DNA of 64,000 bases from Microbacterium sp. BLY (GTDB lineage Bacteria; Actinomycetota; Actinomycetes; Actinomycetales; Microbacteriaceae): the NCBI RefSeq assembly GCF_017939615.1, contig NZ_JAGKSR010000001.1:124001-188000 (forward strand), read 5' to 3'. Under the pieces are notes generated by a model that worked only from the letters and a program-made list of their open reading frames with translations, made no database searches and was not told where the DNA came from. Below are positions 50,601 to 60,058 of this stretch, piece by piece; position 1 is the stretch's first letter; the number at the start of each line of letters is the position of its first letter. The translations under genes were made by a program, and so were the position numbers.

Positions 50601-51703
50601 CACTTCTCCGACCAGATGAGCGTGTCGCCGTCGTAGAGGTCGGCCACGAGATCCGGGTCCATCATGTCGGCGATCGCGGGGAGGTTCTTCACGTCGCCGT
50701 ACTCCTGCACGATCTCGTACTCCGGCTCCCACATGGCCGCGGTCTGCACGCCGGGGTTGCCACCCGCGCTCTCGCGCACCCAGGCCGACTCGACCTCCCA
50801 GGTGCGGGCGAGCTGGTCGCGCGGGAACGCCGCCCCCTGACCGTTCTCCTCGGCGAGCGTCGCCAGCATGTCGATGCACTCGTCCGCCTCGTCGAGGCAG
50901 AACTGCAGGGCCTTGAGGCTCGCGCGCATGAAGTCGGCGGCGACCTCACGGTGCTCGGCGAGGAAGCGCGAGTTCACCTCCATGACGTTGTAGGTCCCCT
51001 CGACGCCGAGGTCGGAGGGCAGGAACTCGCTGAACGGGAGGTCCTGCGCCTTCAGCGTCTGCGGCTGGTTGGAGGCGTAACCGACGATCGCGTCGACCTG
51101 CTCCCGGACGACGACGGTGGGATCGTAGTTGGTCATCTTCACCATCTCGACCTTCGAGACGTCGACGCCGGCCTCGTCGAGCATGGCCGAGGCGATGGGC
51201 GTGAGGTTGATGAAGTAGCCCAGCGATCCGCCTTCGAGGTCGGTGAGGTCCTTGAGCTTCTCGTTGCCGAAGATCGAGAACGGCGGGGTGGTGCCGTAGG
51301 TCGCGACGGCGGTGAGGTTCTTGCTGTTCGCGGCGGCGAGCATGACGTCGGAGGCGGAGCCGAGCGCGGTGAACTGCGCCTGCCCCGAGGCGACGAGCTG
51401 CTGCCCGTTCGCGCCCGAGGCGTTGATCTCGACATCGAGGCAGAGGTCGTCGAAATAGCCCAGCTCCTTCGCCAGGAACACGTCGAGCTGCCCGGCGCTG
51501 GCGGAGTAGCCGTAGCCGGAGATGTAGGTGATGGTGCCGGCGTCCTGATTGCGCTGGCAGGCGTCGCTGCCGCCCGCGCTCGTGGGGGCGGTATCGCCGC
51601 CGGGCGCCGGCGAGGAGCATGCTCCGAGCGTCAGCGTGGCGGCGAGAACGCACGTCAGGGTGGCAGTGGTGCGGAATCGGGTTTCCGCAGAGGAAGTAGC
51701 CAT
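50600..51703 (-). CDS. NMT1/THI5-like ABC substrate-binding lipoprotein, probable riboflavin binding (RibY type)
   Basis: A 367-residue binding protein. The signal peptide has lipobox LTLGACS near 21-27 and a Pro/Thr/Ser-rich linker. The body shows LAKELGYFDDLCLDVEI near 69-85, GQQLVASGQAQFTALGSASD near 92-111 and the NMT1/THI5 pattern SLGYFINLTPIAS near 150. Riboflavin-binding RibY proteins of Actinobacteria and Chloroflexi belong to this group. It leads the operon that ends in riboflavin lyase and ribokinase, and a PadR-type palindrome lies 49 bp upstream. The ATG at 51703 follows AAGGGACCC; ATG at 51730 is an alternative. Confidence 0.87.
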   Translation of the reverse strand: MATSSAETRFRTTATLTCVLAATLTLGACSSPAPGGDTAPTSAGGSDACQRNQDAGTITYISGYGYSASAGQLDVFLAKELGYFDDLCLDVEINASGANGQQLVASGQAQFTALGSASDVMLAAANSKNLTAVATYGTTPPFSIFGNEKLKDLTDLEGGSLGYFINLTPIASAMLDEAGVDVSKVEMVKMTNYDPTVVVREQVDAIVGYASNQPQTLKAQDLPFSEFLPSDLGVEGTYNVMEVNSRFLAEHREVAADFMRASLKALQFCLDEADECIDMLATLAEENGQGAAFPRDQLARTWEVESAWVRESAGGNPGVQTAAMWEPEYEIVQEYGDVKNLPAIADMMDPDLVADLYDGDTLIWSEK

Positions 51704-51752
51704 GAGGGTCCCTTCTCGGCCGTTCGTCATTGATGGCTCGATGAAAGTAACA

Positions 51753-51768
51753 TAGTCAATCTTGACTA
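51753..51768. promoter_or_regulatory. PadR-type operator, site 2 (TAGTCAA-TC-TTGACTA)
   Basis: The same 7-base arms as at 45885-45900, with a 2-base spacer, in the promoter region of the ABC importer/riboflavin lyase operon. An AT-rich stretch (51740-51783) surrounds it. From 51788 to 51910 only repeats with CGTGCA words are seen. Confidence 0.75.
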
Positions 51769-51787
51769 AGCAAGATAAAACTAAGTG

Positions 51788-51876
51788 CCGTGCACGATCC
51801 GGTGACGGATGCACGAGCCCTCCCCGGGCTCGGTCGTGCACGGGTGACCCGATCGTGCATCCGGCGCCGCGGAGAA
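51788..51876. repeat. Inverted CGTGCA-rich repeat related to the 44629 block
   Basis: Short words such as gatcgtgcatccgg, cggtcgtgcacggg and gtgcacgatccgg recur in facing order between the importer operon and the next minus-strand gene. They share the cgtgcatccgg core with the 99-bp tandem repeats at 44629-44930, 7 kb away. Confidence 0.55.
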
Positions 51877-51910
51877 GACGGGAGCGGAGGGGGGTCGCGG
51901 GCAGGCGGGG

Positions 51911-53035
51911 TCAGGCGTGAGTCGAGCGGAGCGGCCAGGCCGGCCACCAGCCGTCGTCGAGCCCGCGCAGCAGGGCCGCCGCGCGCTCGTGATCCTCGGC
52001 GGAGAGGTCCGGCGCGGGGCCGGAGCCAGTCTCCCGCCGCTCGCCGTCCGGCGACCGGACCTCCGTATACAGCCACGCACGGTGCCCTACGGGGTACTTC
52101 TCCCGGAAGCCGCCCGCTGCGATGGAGAGCACGATCCGCTCCAGCTCGTCCGCCGCGGTCTCGGCGGTCTCGTCGCACGCATCGCAGATGCACGACGGCA
52201 CGATCGCGCGGAACAGGGCGCCGGCCTCGACGCAGACGGAGGTTACGCCCGGCGTGATCGCGATCTGCGCACCGCGCGCCGGTGCGAGCACGATGCGCTC
52301 CGTCCCGTCCTCCCCCGACTCTCGCCGCACCTCGACCTGGTACCCGCGACGGAGGTGCTCGACGAGCGCGTCGACCACGAGAGTCAGTGGTGCGAAACGC
52401 TCCGGGTGGGACTCCCGGGAGTACGCCTCCTCCGGCGCGATGCCGTCGGGCCAGCGGCGTCCGTAGCGGATGACCTCGCCGCTCTCGTCGAAGAACGTCG
52501 GGGTCGGGAGAGCGGGACGCACGTAGGCGTGCGCCGGGACGACGGCGGCAGGAGCGGAGTCCTCCGCAGACAGCGCCCTCATCTCCTCGTCGTCACGATC
52601 GTCCTGATCCCACGAGCCGAGCATCTGCAGGAACGCATCCCGCTGGTCGGGCTGCTGCACCATGCCCTGCACGAGGCCGGCGACGGGGATGGAGATGGTG
52701 TTCGTCCCGATCTCCGGTTCGCCGGTCATCCGCCACGTCGCCGCCGGGTGCACGACCGCGATGACGTTGCCGACGAAGCGCGCGGCGGCCGCGGCGAGGT
52801 CCGCGCGGTCGAGGATCTCCGGATGCGCCGCCACCGCGTCCCAGGTCGCCGCGAGGTCGCCGGCCAGCATCGCGGGGTCGACCCCCTGGCTTCGCAGAAG
52901 ATCGGCGAACGGTTCGAAGCCGTCGACGAACCGGACGGGCCCGGGGGCGTCCGGCTGCGGGGGCATCCACAGGATCGCCGCCGCCCCTGCCTCGGGCATC
53001 GGACCGAACGGACCGGGGAAGACGTCTCTGCTCAT
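51911..53035 (-). CDS. Hypothetical protein with DUF6226-like C-terminus
   Basis: A 374-residue soluble protein I do not recognise with certainty. The C-terminal half (about 195-360) has PEEAYSRESHPERFAPL and a cysteine pair in SCICDACDETAETAADELER near 290-310, the look of the DUF6226 family. The N-terminal half is Pro/Ala-rich with GVDPAMLAGDLAATWDAVAA near 50-70. No signal, membrane span or enzyme motif is visible. It begins 22 bp downstream of the RamB-like regulator stop region on the same strand, but no functional link is evident. Confidence 0.7.
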   Translation of the reverse strand: MSRDVFPGPFGPMPEAGAAAILWMPPQPDAPGPVRFVDGFEPFADLLRSQGVDPAMLAGDLAATWDAVAAHPEILDRADLAAAAARFVGNVIAVVHPAATWRMTGEPEIGTNTISIPVAGLVQGMVQQPDQRDAFLQMLGSWDQDDRDDEEMRALSAEDSAPAAVVPAHAYVRPALPTPTFFDESGEVIRYGRRWPDGIAPEEAYSRESHPERFAPLTLVVDALVEHLRRGYQVEVRRESGEDGTERIVLAPARGAQIAITPGVTSVCVEAGALFRAIVPSCICDACDETAETAADELERIVLSIAAGGFREKYPVGHRAWLYTEVRSPDGERRETGSGPAPDLSAEDHERAAALLRGLDDGWWPAWPLRSTHA

Positions 53036-53057
53036 CGATCGAGCGTATCGAGCCGGG

Positions 53058-54530
53058 TCACCGGGGCGCGTGAGACTCCAGGAACTCGTACACGTCGGTG
53101 GTGTCCACGCCGGGGAAGGCGCCGGTGGGCAGGGTCGCCAGCAGGGTGCGCGGGGTCTTCACGTTCGGCCAGGAATGCTCCCGCCACCGCTCCTCCAGCT
53201 CGGCGGGAGCCCGACGGCAGCACACCTCGACCGAGTGCTTCGAGACGCCGCGGTGCGGGGTGTCCCTGCCGACGAACCACTTCGTGTCGTCGAACCGCAC
53301 CCCCACGCTCACCGAGTGCAGCCCCTCGCTCGACGCCTCCACCCGGGCGGTGCACCAATAGGTGCCGTTGCCGGTGTCGGTGTACTGGTAGTAGGGATTG
53401 AACCGGTCGTCCTCGTCGAAGACGACGCGGGAGGTCCAGCGCCGGCAGCACATTTGCCCCTCGATGGCGCCGAGGCGGTCGGTCGGGAAGTTCACGTCGT
53501 CGTTCTCGTACGCCTTCGTGATCGTGCCCGACTCGTGCACCTTGAGGAAGTGGACCGGGATGTCGAGGTGCCGGGTGGCGAGGTTGGTGAACCGGTGCGC
53601 CGCCGTCTCGTACGACACGGAGTACGCGTCACGGAGGTCTTCGATGGAGATCGCCCTCCGCTGTTTGGCGTCCTGCAACGCGGGGACGACGTCCGCCTCC
53701 GGCATCAGCAGGGCACCGGTGAGGTAGTTCGTCTCCACCCGCTGCCGGAGGAACTCGGCGTAGCTGCGCGGCTCGGAGTGCCCCAGGATGCGACTCGACA
53801 GTGCCTGCAGCACCGCGGTGCGCGCATCCCCCTTCGCCGGCACGCTGCTCGACAGGTACAGCCGACCGTTGGCGAGGTCGGCGACGCTGCGGGTGGTCTG
53901 CGGCAGGTCGGGGGCGTAGTGCAGGGTGAAGCCGAGATGGGCCGCGATCTCGGAGGCGGTGCGCTGGGTCAGCGGTCCCCCGGGATGGCCGACAGCCGCG
54001 AGGATCTCGGCCGCCTTCGCCTCGAGGTCGGCGAAGTGGTTGTCCTGTCGCCGCATCAGGTGCCGGAGCTCCACGTTGGCGCGTCGCGCCTCCTCGGGCG
54101 TCGCGGCGCGTTCGTCCTTGAGGCGGTCGATCTCGCTGTGCAGGGCGAGCAGCGCCTTCAGCGCCTCCGTCGGCACGCTCTTGCCGATGCGGAACGGATC
54201 GATGCCCAGCGCCTGGAACGTCTGTCCCTTCATCGCCCGCTCCAGGGCGATCTCGATCGCGCTGCGCTCATCGAGCGGCTCGCCCTCCAGCAGGGCATCG
54301 ATCGTGACGCCGAGCGCACGGGCGATGGCCTGGAGTAGCGTCAGCTTCGGCTCGCGCTTGCCGGTCTCGATCATCGACATCTGACTCGGCGCCCGGTCCA
54401 CGGCGGAAGCCAGATCGTCGAGGGTCATGCCTCTGGCCGTCCGGAGCTGCCGGATGCGACGGCCGATCGTGAGGGCGTCGGTCTCTTCTGCCTCAGAGGC
54501 CGGGGCCCCCGAGCTCGTCGAAGGGCTCAT
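53058..54530 (-). CDS. ramB: RamB-like XRE family regulator of acetate/glyoxylate metabolism
   Basis: A 490-residue protein with an N-terminal XRE helix-turn-helix ([20 protein letters not shown] near 25-44, then [20 protein letters not shown]), a middle region with an ImmA/IrrE-like domain, and a C-terminal short-chain fatty acid regulator domain with Cys-rich motifs (MCCRRW and EVCCRRAP). This is the architecture of RamB from Corynebacterium, a repressor of aceA/aceB. It is divergent from aceA here. The first ten residues (SPSTSSGAP) are encoded by a copy of the dispersed cttcgac repeat, which suggests an altered N-terminus. A palindrome lies 8 bp upstream of the ATG. Confidence 0.87.
   Translation of the reverse strand: MSPSTSSGAPASEAEETDALTIGRRIRQLRTARGMTLDDLASAVDRAPSQMSMIETGKREPKLTLLQAIARALGVTIDALLEGEPLDERSAIEIALERAMKGQTFQALGIDPFRIGKSVPTEALKALLALHSEIDRLKDERAATPEEARRANVELRHLMRRQDNHFADLEAKAAEILAAVGHPGGPLTQRTASEIAAHLGFTLHYAPDLPQTTRSVADLANGRLYLSSSVPAKGDARTAVLQALSSRILGHSEPRSYAEFLRQRVETNYLTGALLMPEADVVPALQDAKQRRAISIEDLRDAYSVSYETAAHRFTNLATRHLDIPVHFLKVHESGTITKAYENDDVNFPTDRLGAIEGQMCCRRWTSRVVFDEDDRFNPYYQYTDTGNGTYWCTARVEASSEGLHSVSVGVRFDDTKWFVGRDTPHRGVSKHSVEVCCRRAPAELEERWREHSWPNVKTPRTLLATLPTGAFPGVDTTDVYEFLESHAPR
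54506..54526. repeat. cttcgac-family repeat inside the start of the RamB-like gene
   Basis: On the minus strand gcccttcgacgagctcggggg matches the dispersed repeat and covers codons 2-9 of the regulator gene. Confidence 0.6.
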
Positions 54531-54537
54531 GCCGCCG

Positions 54538-54558
54538 ATTCTGTCACAGAAACAGAAT
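54538..54558. promoter_or_regulatory. Inverted repeat between ramB-like gene and aceA (ATTCTGT-N7-ACAGAAT)
   Basis: A perfect 7+7 inverted repeat with spacer CACAGAA, 8 bp upstream of the regulator start and about 105 bp upstream of aceA. It is a candidate autoregulatory or shared operator. Confidence 0.6.
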
Positions 54559-54663
54559 TTCGGCCGATCTTCTCCCCGACAACGGTCATCGGATGCCTCG
54601 AACTTCACACACAGTGGGTACACGCCACTCCGGCACCGCAGCCGGATCCACCGAGGAGACACC

Positions 54664-55989
54664 ATGACGAACACCGCCAACACCCCCACCCCGCGCCCCG
54701 CCGGTCTGCGAGCCGGCGACCAGGTGCAGACGGCCGCGGAGCTCCAGGAGATCTGGGACACCGACCCACGCTGGGACGGCGTCGAGCGCACCTACTCCGC
54801 GGAGGACGTCATCCGCATCCGCGGTTCGGTCCGCGAGGAGGCTACCCTCGCGCACCGCGGTGCGGAGAACCTCTGGAACCTCCTGCACACGGAGGATTAC
54901 ATCCGCGCCCTCGGCGCCTACACCGGCGGTCAGGCCGTGCAGCAGGTGCGCGCCGGACTGAAGGCCATCTACCTCTCCGGCTGGCAGGTCGCCGCCGACG
55001 GCAACCTCGCCGGACAGACCTACCCCGACCAGTCGCTCTACCCGGCGAACTCGGTGCCGGCCGTCGTGCGCCGCATCAACAACGCCCTGCTGCGGCAGGA
55101 CCAGCTCGAGCACGCCGAGGGCGGGATCACCCAGGACTGGCTCGCGCCCATCGTCGCCGATGCCGAGGCCGGATTCGGCGGGCCGCTCAACGCCTACGAG
55201 CTCGCGCAGTCCCTCATCCAGTCCGGTGCCGCCGGCATCCACTGGGAGGACCAGCTCGCGAGCGAGAAGAAGTGCGGCCACCTCGGCGGCAAGGTGCTCG
55301 TGCCCACGCAGCAGCACATCCGCACGCTGAACGCGGCCCGCCTCGCGGCGGATGTCGCCGGCGTGCCGACCGTCATCATCGCCCGCACCGACGCCCTCGC
55401 CGCCGATCTGCTCACCAGCGACGTCGACGAGCGCGACCGGGAGTTCACCACCGGCGAGCGCACGTCCGAGGGCTTCTACCGGATCCGTCCGGGCATCGAG
55501 TCGGTCATCAGCCGCGGTCTCGCCTTCGCCCCCTACGCCGACCTGCTCTGGGTGGAGACCGGCGAGCCGGACATCGCGCTGGCGCGGGAGTTCGCCGCGG
55601 CGATCCACGCACAGTTCCCCGGTAAGCTCCTGGCCTACAACTGCTCGCCGAGCTTCAACTGGAAGCGCCACCTGTCGGACGCCGAGATCGCGACGTTCCA
55701 GCAGGAGCTGGCAGACCTGGGCTACAAGTTCCAGTTCATCACCCTGGCCGGGTTCCACGCCCTGAACCACTCCATGTTCGACCTCGCCCGCGGTTACGCC
55801 GAGCGCGCCATGAGCGCCTACGTCGAGCTGCAGGAAGCCGAGTTCGCCGCCGAAGCCGACGGTTACACCGCCACCAAGCACCAGCGCGAGGCGGGCACCG
55901 GTTACTTCGACGTCATCTCCACCGCGCTCAACCCCGACAGCGCGACCCTCGCCCTGGCCGGCTCCACCGAGACCGCCCAGTTCCACTGA
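54664..55989 (+). CDS. aceA: Isocitrate lyase
   Basis: A 441-residue enzyme. The catalytic signature KKCGHL is seen in [13 protein letters not shown] near 200-212, with the substrate Mg2+ site [16 protein letters not shown] near 165-180 and [12 protein letters not shown] near 325. It cleaves isocitrate to glyoxylate and succinate, the first step of the glyoxylate shunt used on acetate and fatty acids. The ATG at 54664 follows CCGAGGAGACACC. It is divergent from the RamB-like gene, and aceB follows after an inverted repeat. Confidence 0.97.
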   Translation: MTNTANTPTPRPAGLRAGDQVQTAAELQEIWDTDPRWDGVERTYSAEDVIRIRGSVREEATLAHRGAENLWNLLHTEDYIRALGAYTGGQAVQQVRAGLKAIYLSGWQVAADGNLAGQTYPDQSLYPANSVPAVVRRINNALLRQDQLEHAEGGITQDWLAPIVADAEAGFGGPLNAYELAQSLIQSGAAGIHWEDQLASEKKCGHLGGKVLVPTQQHIRTLNAARLAADVAGVPTVIIARTDALAADLLTSDVDERDREFTTGERTSEGFYRIRPGIESVISRGLAFAPYADLLWVETGEPDIALAREFAAAIHAQFPGKLLAYNCSPSFNWKRHLSDAEIATFQQELADLGYKFQFITLAGFHALNHSMFDLARGYAERAMSAYVELQEAEFAAEADGYTATKHQREAGTGYFDVISTALNPDSATLALAGSTETAQFH

Positions 55990-55997
55990 CCCCACCC

Positions 55998-56046
55998 TTC
56001 GACAGGCTCAGGGACCCAACCACGTGGGTTGCTGAGCCTGTCGAAG
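55998..56046. repeat. Inverted pair of the cttcgacaggctcag repeat between aceA and aceB
   Basis: A perfect 15-bp outer stem (55998-56012 with 56032-56046) contains a small CACGTG-centred inner part. It fills most of the 77-bp gap between two co-directional genes and may partly terminate or stabilise the aceA message. Confidence 0.8.
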
Positions 56047-56066
56047 CACAGACGAAGGACACGATC

Positions 56067-57713
56067 ATGACCACTCCCACCACCACCGAACCGATACAGA
56101 CGACCCGGCAGGGGCCCGCGATCGAGATCGCCGGCCCGATGCGCGACCGCTACGACGAGATCCTCACCCCGGAGGCGATCGCCTTCCTCACCGAGCTCCA
56201 CCACCGGTTCGCCTCCCGCCGCCACGACCGGCTGGCCGACCGGATGCGTCGCCGCTTCGAGATCGGCAACGGGCACGACCCCCAGTTCCGCGAGGACACC
56301 GCGCACATCCGCCAGGACACCACGTGGCGCGTCGCCGGGGCCGGCCCCGGGCTCGAGGACCGCCGCGTCGAGATCACCGGACCCACCGACCCGAAGATGA
56401 CCATCAACGCCCTGAACTCCGGGGCACGGGTCTGGCTCGCCGACCAGGAGGACGCCACGAGCCCCACCTGGAGGAACGTCATCGAGGGGCAGCTGTCGCT
56501 GCGCGACGCGATCCGCGGCGAGCTCTCCTTCACCTCCCCCGAGGGCAAGGAGTATCGCGTCACCGCCGAGCGCACGCCCACGATCGTGATGCGTCCGCGC
56601 GGATGGCACCTGCCGGAGAAGCATCTCGCGTTCATCGACCGCGCCGGGCGTCGCACCTCGGCCTCCGGATCGCTGGTCGACTTCGGCCTCTACTTCCTGC
56701 ACAACGCGCAGGCGCTGATCGACGGCGGACGCGGACCGTACTTCTATATCGCGAAGCTCGAGTCCAGCGAAGAGGCGAAGCTGTGGGACGACGTGTTCTC
56801 CTTCAGCGAGGAGTACATCGGCATCCCGCACGGCACCATCCGCGCGACCGTGCTGATCGAGACGCTCCCGGCGGCGTTCGAGATGGACGAGATCCTGTAC
56901 GAGCTGCGCGACCACTGCGCGGGCCTCAACGCCGGGCGCTGGGACTACATCTTCTCGATCATCAAGAACTACCGCGGCCGCGGGGCCCGCTTCGTGCTCC
57001 CCGACCGCAGCGAGGTCACGATGACGGTGCCGTTCATGCGGGCCTACACCGAGCTGCTCGTGCAGACGTGCCACAAGCGCGGAGCCTTCGCGATCGGCGG
57101 CATGAGCGCGTTCATCCCGAACCGCCGCGACCCCGAGGTGACGGCACGCGCGGTCGAGAAGGTGTCGTCCGACAAGAAGCGCGAGGCCGGCGACGGCTTC
57201 GACGGCACCTGGGTCGCCCACCCGGACCTGATCCCGACGGCGCAGGCCGAGTTCGACGCCGTGCTCGGAGACCGCCCGAACCAGGTCGACCGCCAGCGCG
57301 ACGACGTGCACGTGGAGGCGCGCGACCTGCTCGACCTGCACATCGGCCGCCCGATCACCGCGCAGGGCGTGCGGGACAACGTCTCCGTCGCCATCCGCTA
57401 CCTGGAAGCCTGGCTGCGCGGGCTCGGTGCCGTGGCGATCGACAACCTCATGGAGGATGCGGCGACCGCCGAGATCAGCCGTTCGCAGGTGTGGCAGTGG
57501 ATCCATCAGGACCGCACGACGCAGGAGGGCACCCCCATCACGGTCGAGTACGTCGAAGGACTGATCGGCGAGGTGCTGGACGAGGTCGACCGGCGCGAGG
57601 GCGACCGCTTCGACGACGCCGCCGACATCTTCCGCGAGGTCGCCCTCCGCGAGGAGTTCCCGACCTTCCTCACCCTGGGCGCCTACAGCCGGTTCCTGGT
57701 CGACGAGGACTGA
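56067..57713 (+). CDS. aceB: Malate synthase A
   Basis: A 548-residue enzyme of the MSA form. Landmarks are MTINALNSGARVWLADQEDA near 111-130, the catalytic Arg region VMRPRGWHLPEKH near 175-187, GIPHGTIRATVLIETLPAAF near 252-271, and MSAFIPNRRDPEV near 346. It condenses glyoxylate with acetyl-CoA to malate, the second glyoxylate-shunt step after aceA. A terminator follows. Length and motifs match the family well. Confidence 0.97.
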   Translation: MTTPTTTEPIQTTRQGPAIEIAGPMRDRYDEILTPEAIAFLTELHHRFASRRHDRLADRMRRRFEIGNGHDPQFREDTAHIRQDTTWRVAGAGPGLEDRRVEITGPTDPKMTINALNSGARVWLADQEDATSPTWRNVIEGQLSLRDAIRGELSFTSPEGKEYRVTAERTPTIVMRPRGWHLPEKHLAFIDRAGRRTSASGSLVDFGLYFLHNAQALIDGGRGPYFYIAKLESSEEAKLWDDVFSFSEEYIGIPHGTIRATVLIETLPAAFEMDEILYELRDHCAGLNAGRWDYIFSIIKNYRGRGARFVLPDRSEVTMTVPFMRAYTELLVQTCHKRGAFAIGGMSAFIPNRRDPEVTARAVEKVSSDKKREAGDGFDGTWVAHPDLIPTAQAEFDAVLGDRPNQVDRQRDDVHVEARDLLDLHIGRPITAQGVRDNVSVAIRYLEAWLRGLGAVAIDNLMEDAATAEISRSQVWQWIHQDRTTQEGTPITVEYVEGLIGEVLDEVDRREGDRFDDAADIFREVALREEFPTFLTLGAYSRFLVDED

Positions 57714-57722
57714 CGCATGCCG

Positions 57723-57754
57723 GGATGCCGCGGGCCGCGAGGTCCGCGGCATCC
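57723..57754 (+). terminator. Terminator after aceB
   Basis: Stem GGATGCCGCGGGCC / GGTCCGCGGCATCC with one G-T wobble (57723-57736 with 57741-57754) and a GCGA loop, 10 bp after the aceB stop. Confidence 0.8.
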
Positions 57755-57803
57755 TCACGTCCCACCCGGCCCGCATGCTCCCTGCCGGGCGTAGCCTGGA
57801 GCC

Positions 57804-58235
57804 ATGAGCGCCGTATGGGACAGCATCGCCGAGGAGTTCCTGCACCACTATCCGCGAGGGCGACGGCTGATCGCGGTCGCCGGGGCCGACGCCGAGCGTT
57901 CGCGCGCGGTCGCGGATGACCTGGCCGCCGCTCTCACCGCTGCCGGCCAGACCATCGAGCGCGCACACACCGCCGATGGGGAGGAAGCCGCCCTCCGCGC
58001 CGACGTCGTCGGGCCGTTCCGCGCCACCGACAGCGATGCCGTGCTCCTCGTGTCGGGCCCGAGCGCGATCGTGTCGCCGAGTGCGCGCGGCATGTGGAAC
58101 TTCGTCCTCTGGCAGCTCGCGGGAGACGAGCCCCCGCACACTGCGGCGAACGCCCTCGTCGACGTGACCGATCCGGCCCATCCCACCCGGCGGTTCGCCG
58201 ACTACTGCGCGGTGCCCTCCTCGTTCGAGACCTGA
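57804..58235 (+). CDS. Small protein resembling a uridine-kinase-like fold without a P-loop
   Basis: A 143-residue protein. The sequence RRLIAVAGADAERSRAVADD near 20-39 is placed where uridine-kinase-like proteins have a Walker A (GxDGxGKT), but the GKT residues are missing. Later segments AVLLVSGPSAIVSPSARGMW near 80-99, ALVDVTDPAHPTRRFADYC near 118-136 resemble the substrate and C-terminal parts of that family. The protein is probably a catalytically inactive relative, or an unrelated family. It stands between aceB and the convergent lrp-type gene. Confidence 0.6.
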   Translation: MSAVWDSIAEEFLHHYPRGRRLIAVAGADAERSRAVADDLAAALTAAGQTIERAHTADGEEAALRADVVGPFRATDSDAVLLVSGPSAIVSPSARGMWNFVLWQLAGDEPPHTAANALVDVTDPAHPTRRFADYCAVPSSFET

Positions 58236-58245
58236 ACCGCGGGGC

Positions 58246-58764
58246 TCAGTGGAACGACGCGGCGACCGAGTTGCGGTGGTAGTCGAACACGATGCTCGTG
58301 CGGGTCGACGCCACACTGCTCTGCGCGGACAGGTGCTCGAGCACGAACTCGCGCATCTCCGACGAGTCGGCGACCGCGATGTGCAGGAGGAAGTCGTCGT
58401 CTCCGCCGAGGAAGAACACCTGGATCACCTGCGGCAGCGCGCGGACGCGGTCGGCGAACTCGACGATGCTCTCCCGCCGGGCGGCCGGGCGAAGACTGAC
58501 GCCGATGATCGCCTGGAGACCGGCGCCGAGCTCGCGTTCATCGACGCTCGCGTGGAACCCGGTGATGACGCCGCGCTCGATCAGCCCGCGCAGGCGTGCG
58601 TGCGCGGTCGACGGGGCGACTCCCAGACGCCCGGCCAGCTCGGCGTTCGTCATCCTCCCGTCGGCCGTGAGCAGCTGCACGATGCGCGCGTCGGTGGGAT
58701 CGAGGGCCGGCGCCCGAACGCTGTTCGGCTCGGACGCAGCAGAGGCGTTGGTCATACGAAGCAT
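58246..58764 (-). CDS. Lrp/AsnC family transcriptional regulator of ald
   Basis: A 172-residue protein. The helix-turn-helix is MTNAELAGRLGVAPSTAHAR near 38-57, followed by an AsnC ligand-binding domain with HASVDERELGAGLQAIIGVSLR near 74-95 (in parts: HASVDERELG, IIGVSLR) and GGDDDFLLHIAVAD near 118. It is divergent from the alanine dehydrogenase gene, the same layout as AldR in mycobacteria, so it is the likely alanine-responsive regulator of ald. The ATG at 58764 or at 58755 may be the start; neither has a clear ribosome-binding site. Confidence 0.88.
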   Translation of the reverse strand: MLRMTNASAASEPNSVRAPALDPTDARIVQLLTADGRMTNAELAGRLGVAPSTAHARLRGLIERGVITGFHASVDERELGAGLQAIIGVSLRPAARRESIVEFADRVRALPQVIQVFFLGGDDDFLLHIAVADSSEMREFVLEHLSAQSSVASTRTSIVFDYHRNSVAASFH

Positions 58765-58871
58765 TATTCAGGATTCAGGCGTTCACCGAAGAGTCTTCAT
58801 CGATTCTGTCCATTTCTCGACGTTTCTGCGATCCTTGTCTGCACCCTGAGCCCCCGACACCTGGAGGATCG

Positions 58872-59966
58872 ATGAAGATCGGCGTCCCGACCGAAGTCAA
58901 GAACAACGAGAACCGCGTCGCCCTCACCCCGGCCGGCGCTGATCGGCTCGTGCGGGAAGGGCACCGCGTGCTCGTGCAGTCCGGCGCCGGCGTCGGGTCG
59001 AGCATCGATGACGACGCGTACCTGGCCGCAGGTGCCGAGATCGTGGCGACCGCCGCCGACGCCTGGGGCGATGCCGATCTGCTCATCAAGGTCAAGGAAC
59101 CCGTCGCCGAGGAGTACGGCTTCCTCCGGCCCGACCTCACGCTCTTCACGTATCTGCATCTCGCCGCCGACCGCCCGCTGACGGAGGCGCTCGTCGCGGC
59201 CGGCACGACCGCCGTCGCGTATGAGACCGTCCAGCTCCCGGACCGCACCCTGCCGCTGCTCGTGCCGATGAGCGAGATCGCCGGCCGCCTCTCCGTCATC
59301 ATGGGGTCTCACTCGCTGCTGCGTTCGCAGGGCGGCCGCGGCATGCTGCTGGGCGGGATCGCCGGCACCCCACGGGCCAAGACCGTGGTGATCGGCGGCG
59401 GCGTCGCGGGCGAGCACGCGGCGGCGAACGCGCTCGGACTCGGCTCGAAGGTCACCGTCGTGGATGTGGCGCTCCCCCGGCTGCGTGAGCTCGAGCACCG
59501 CTACGGCGGCGCCCTGGAGACACGCGCCTCCAGCCGGTACGACATCGCCGAGGAGCTGACGACGGCGGACCTCGTGATCGGCTCGGTGCTCATCCCCGGC
59601 GCCGCGGCCCCCAAGCTCGTGACCGACGACATGGTCGCCGCCATGAAGCCCGGATCGGTGCTCGTCGACATCGCGATCGACCAGGGCGGCTGCTTCGAGG
59701 GCTCCCGTCCGACGACCCACGACGACCCGACCTTCGCGGTGCACGACTCCATCTACTACTGCGTCGCGAACATGCCGGGAGCCGTGCCGACGACCGCGAC
59801 CCGGGCCCTGACGAACGCCACTCTCCCCTACGTCTCGGCGATCGCGGCGAAGGGCTGGGAGCGGGCAGCGTCCGAGGACGCCGCTCTCGCGAAGGGCCTC
59901 AACGTGCAGGCGGGACGCATCACGCTGGACGCCGTCGCCCAGGCGCACGGTCTCTCCACCGACTGA
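58872..59966 (+). CDS. ald: Alanine dehydrogenase
   Basis: A 364-residue enzyme. It starts [20 protein letters not shown], with catalytic Lys and His seen in LLIKVKEP near 73 and [16 protein letters not shown] near 92, and the NAD motif [20 protein letters not shown] near 169-188. It catalyses the reversible oxidative deamination of L-alanine to pyruvate and ammonia. The ATG at 58872 follows CTGGAGGATCG. The Lrp-type gene on the other strand probably activates it when alanine is high. Confidence 0.96.
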   Translation: MKIGVPTEVKNNENRVALTPAGADRLVREGHRVLVQSGAGVGSSIDDDAYLAAGAEIVATAADAWGDADLLIKVKEPVAEEYGFLRPDLTLFTYLHLAADRPLTEALVAAGTTAVAYETVQLPDRTLPLLVPMSEIAGRLSVIMGSHSLLRSQGGRGMLLGGIAGTPRAKTVVIGGGVAGEHAAANALGLGSKVTVVDVALPRLRELEHRYGGALETRASSRYDIAEELTTADLVIGSVLIPGAAAPKLVTDDMVAAMKPGSVLVDIAIDQGGCFEGSRPTTHDDPTFAVHDSIYYCVANMPGAVPTTATRALTNATLPYVSAIAAKGWERAASEDAALAKGLNVQAGRITLDAVAQAHGLSTD

Positions 59967-60058
59967 GCCCTGGAAGGGATCCGCAGGCCGAAAGAACCGG
60001 GGTTCTTGATGACGACACCCCCGACCGCTCGCGAGGCGACCCGAGTACGCTCGTAACC

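Noticed and set aside
47472..51703. Alkanesulfonate or taurine utilisation operon
   Set aside because: The ABC and LLM types would fit, but the flavokinase, ribokinase and shared PadR operator fit riboflavin catabolism much better.
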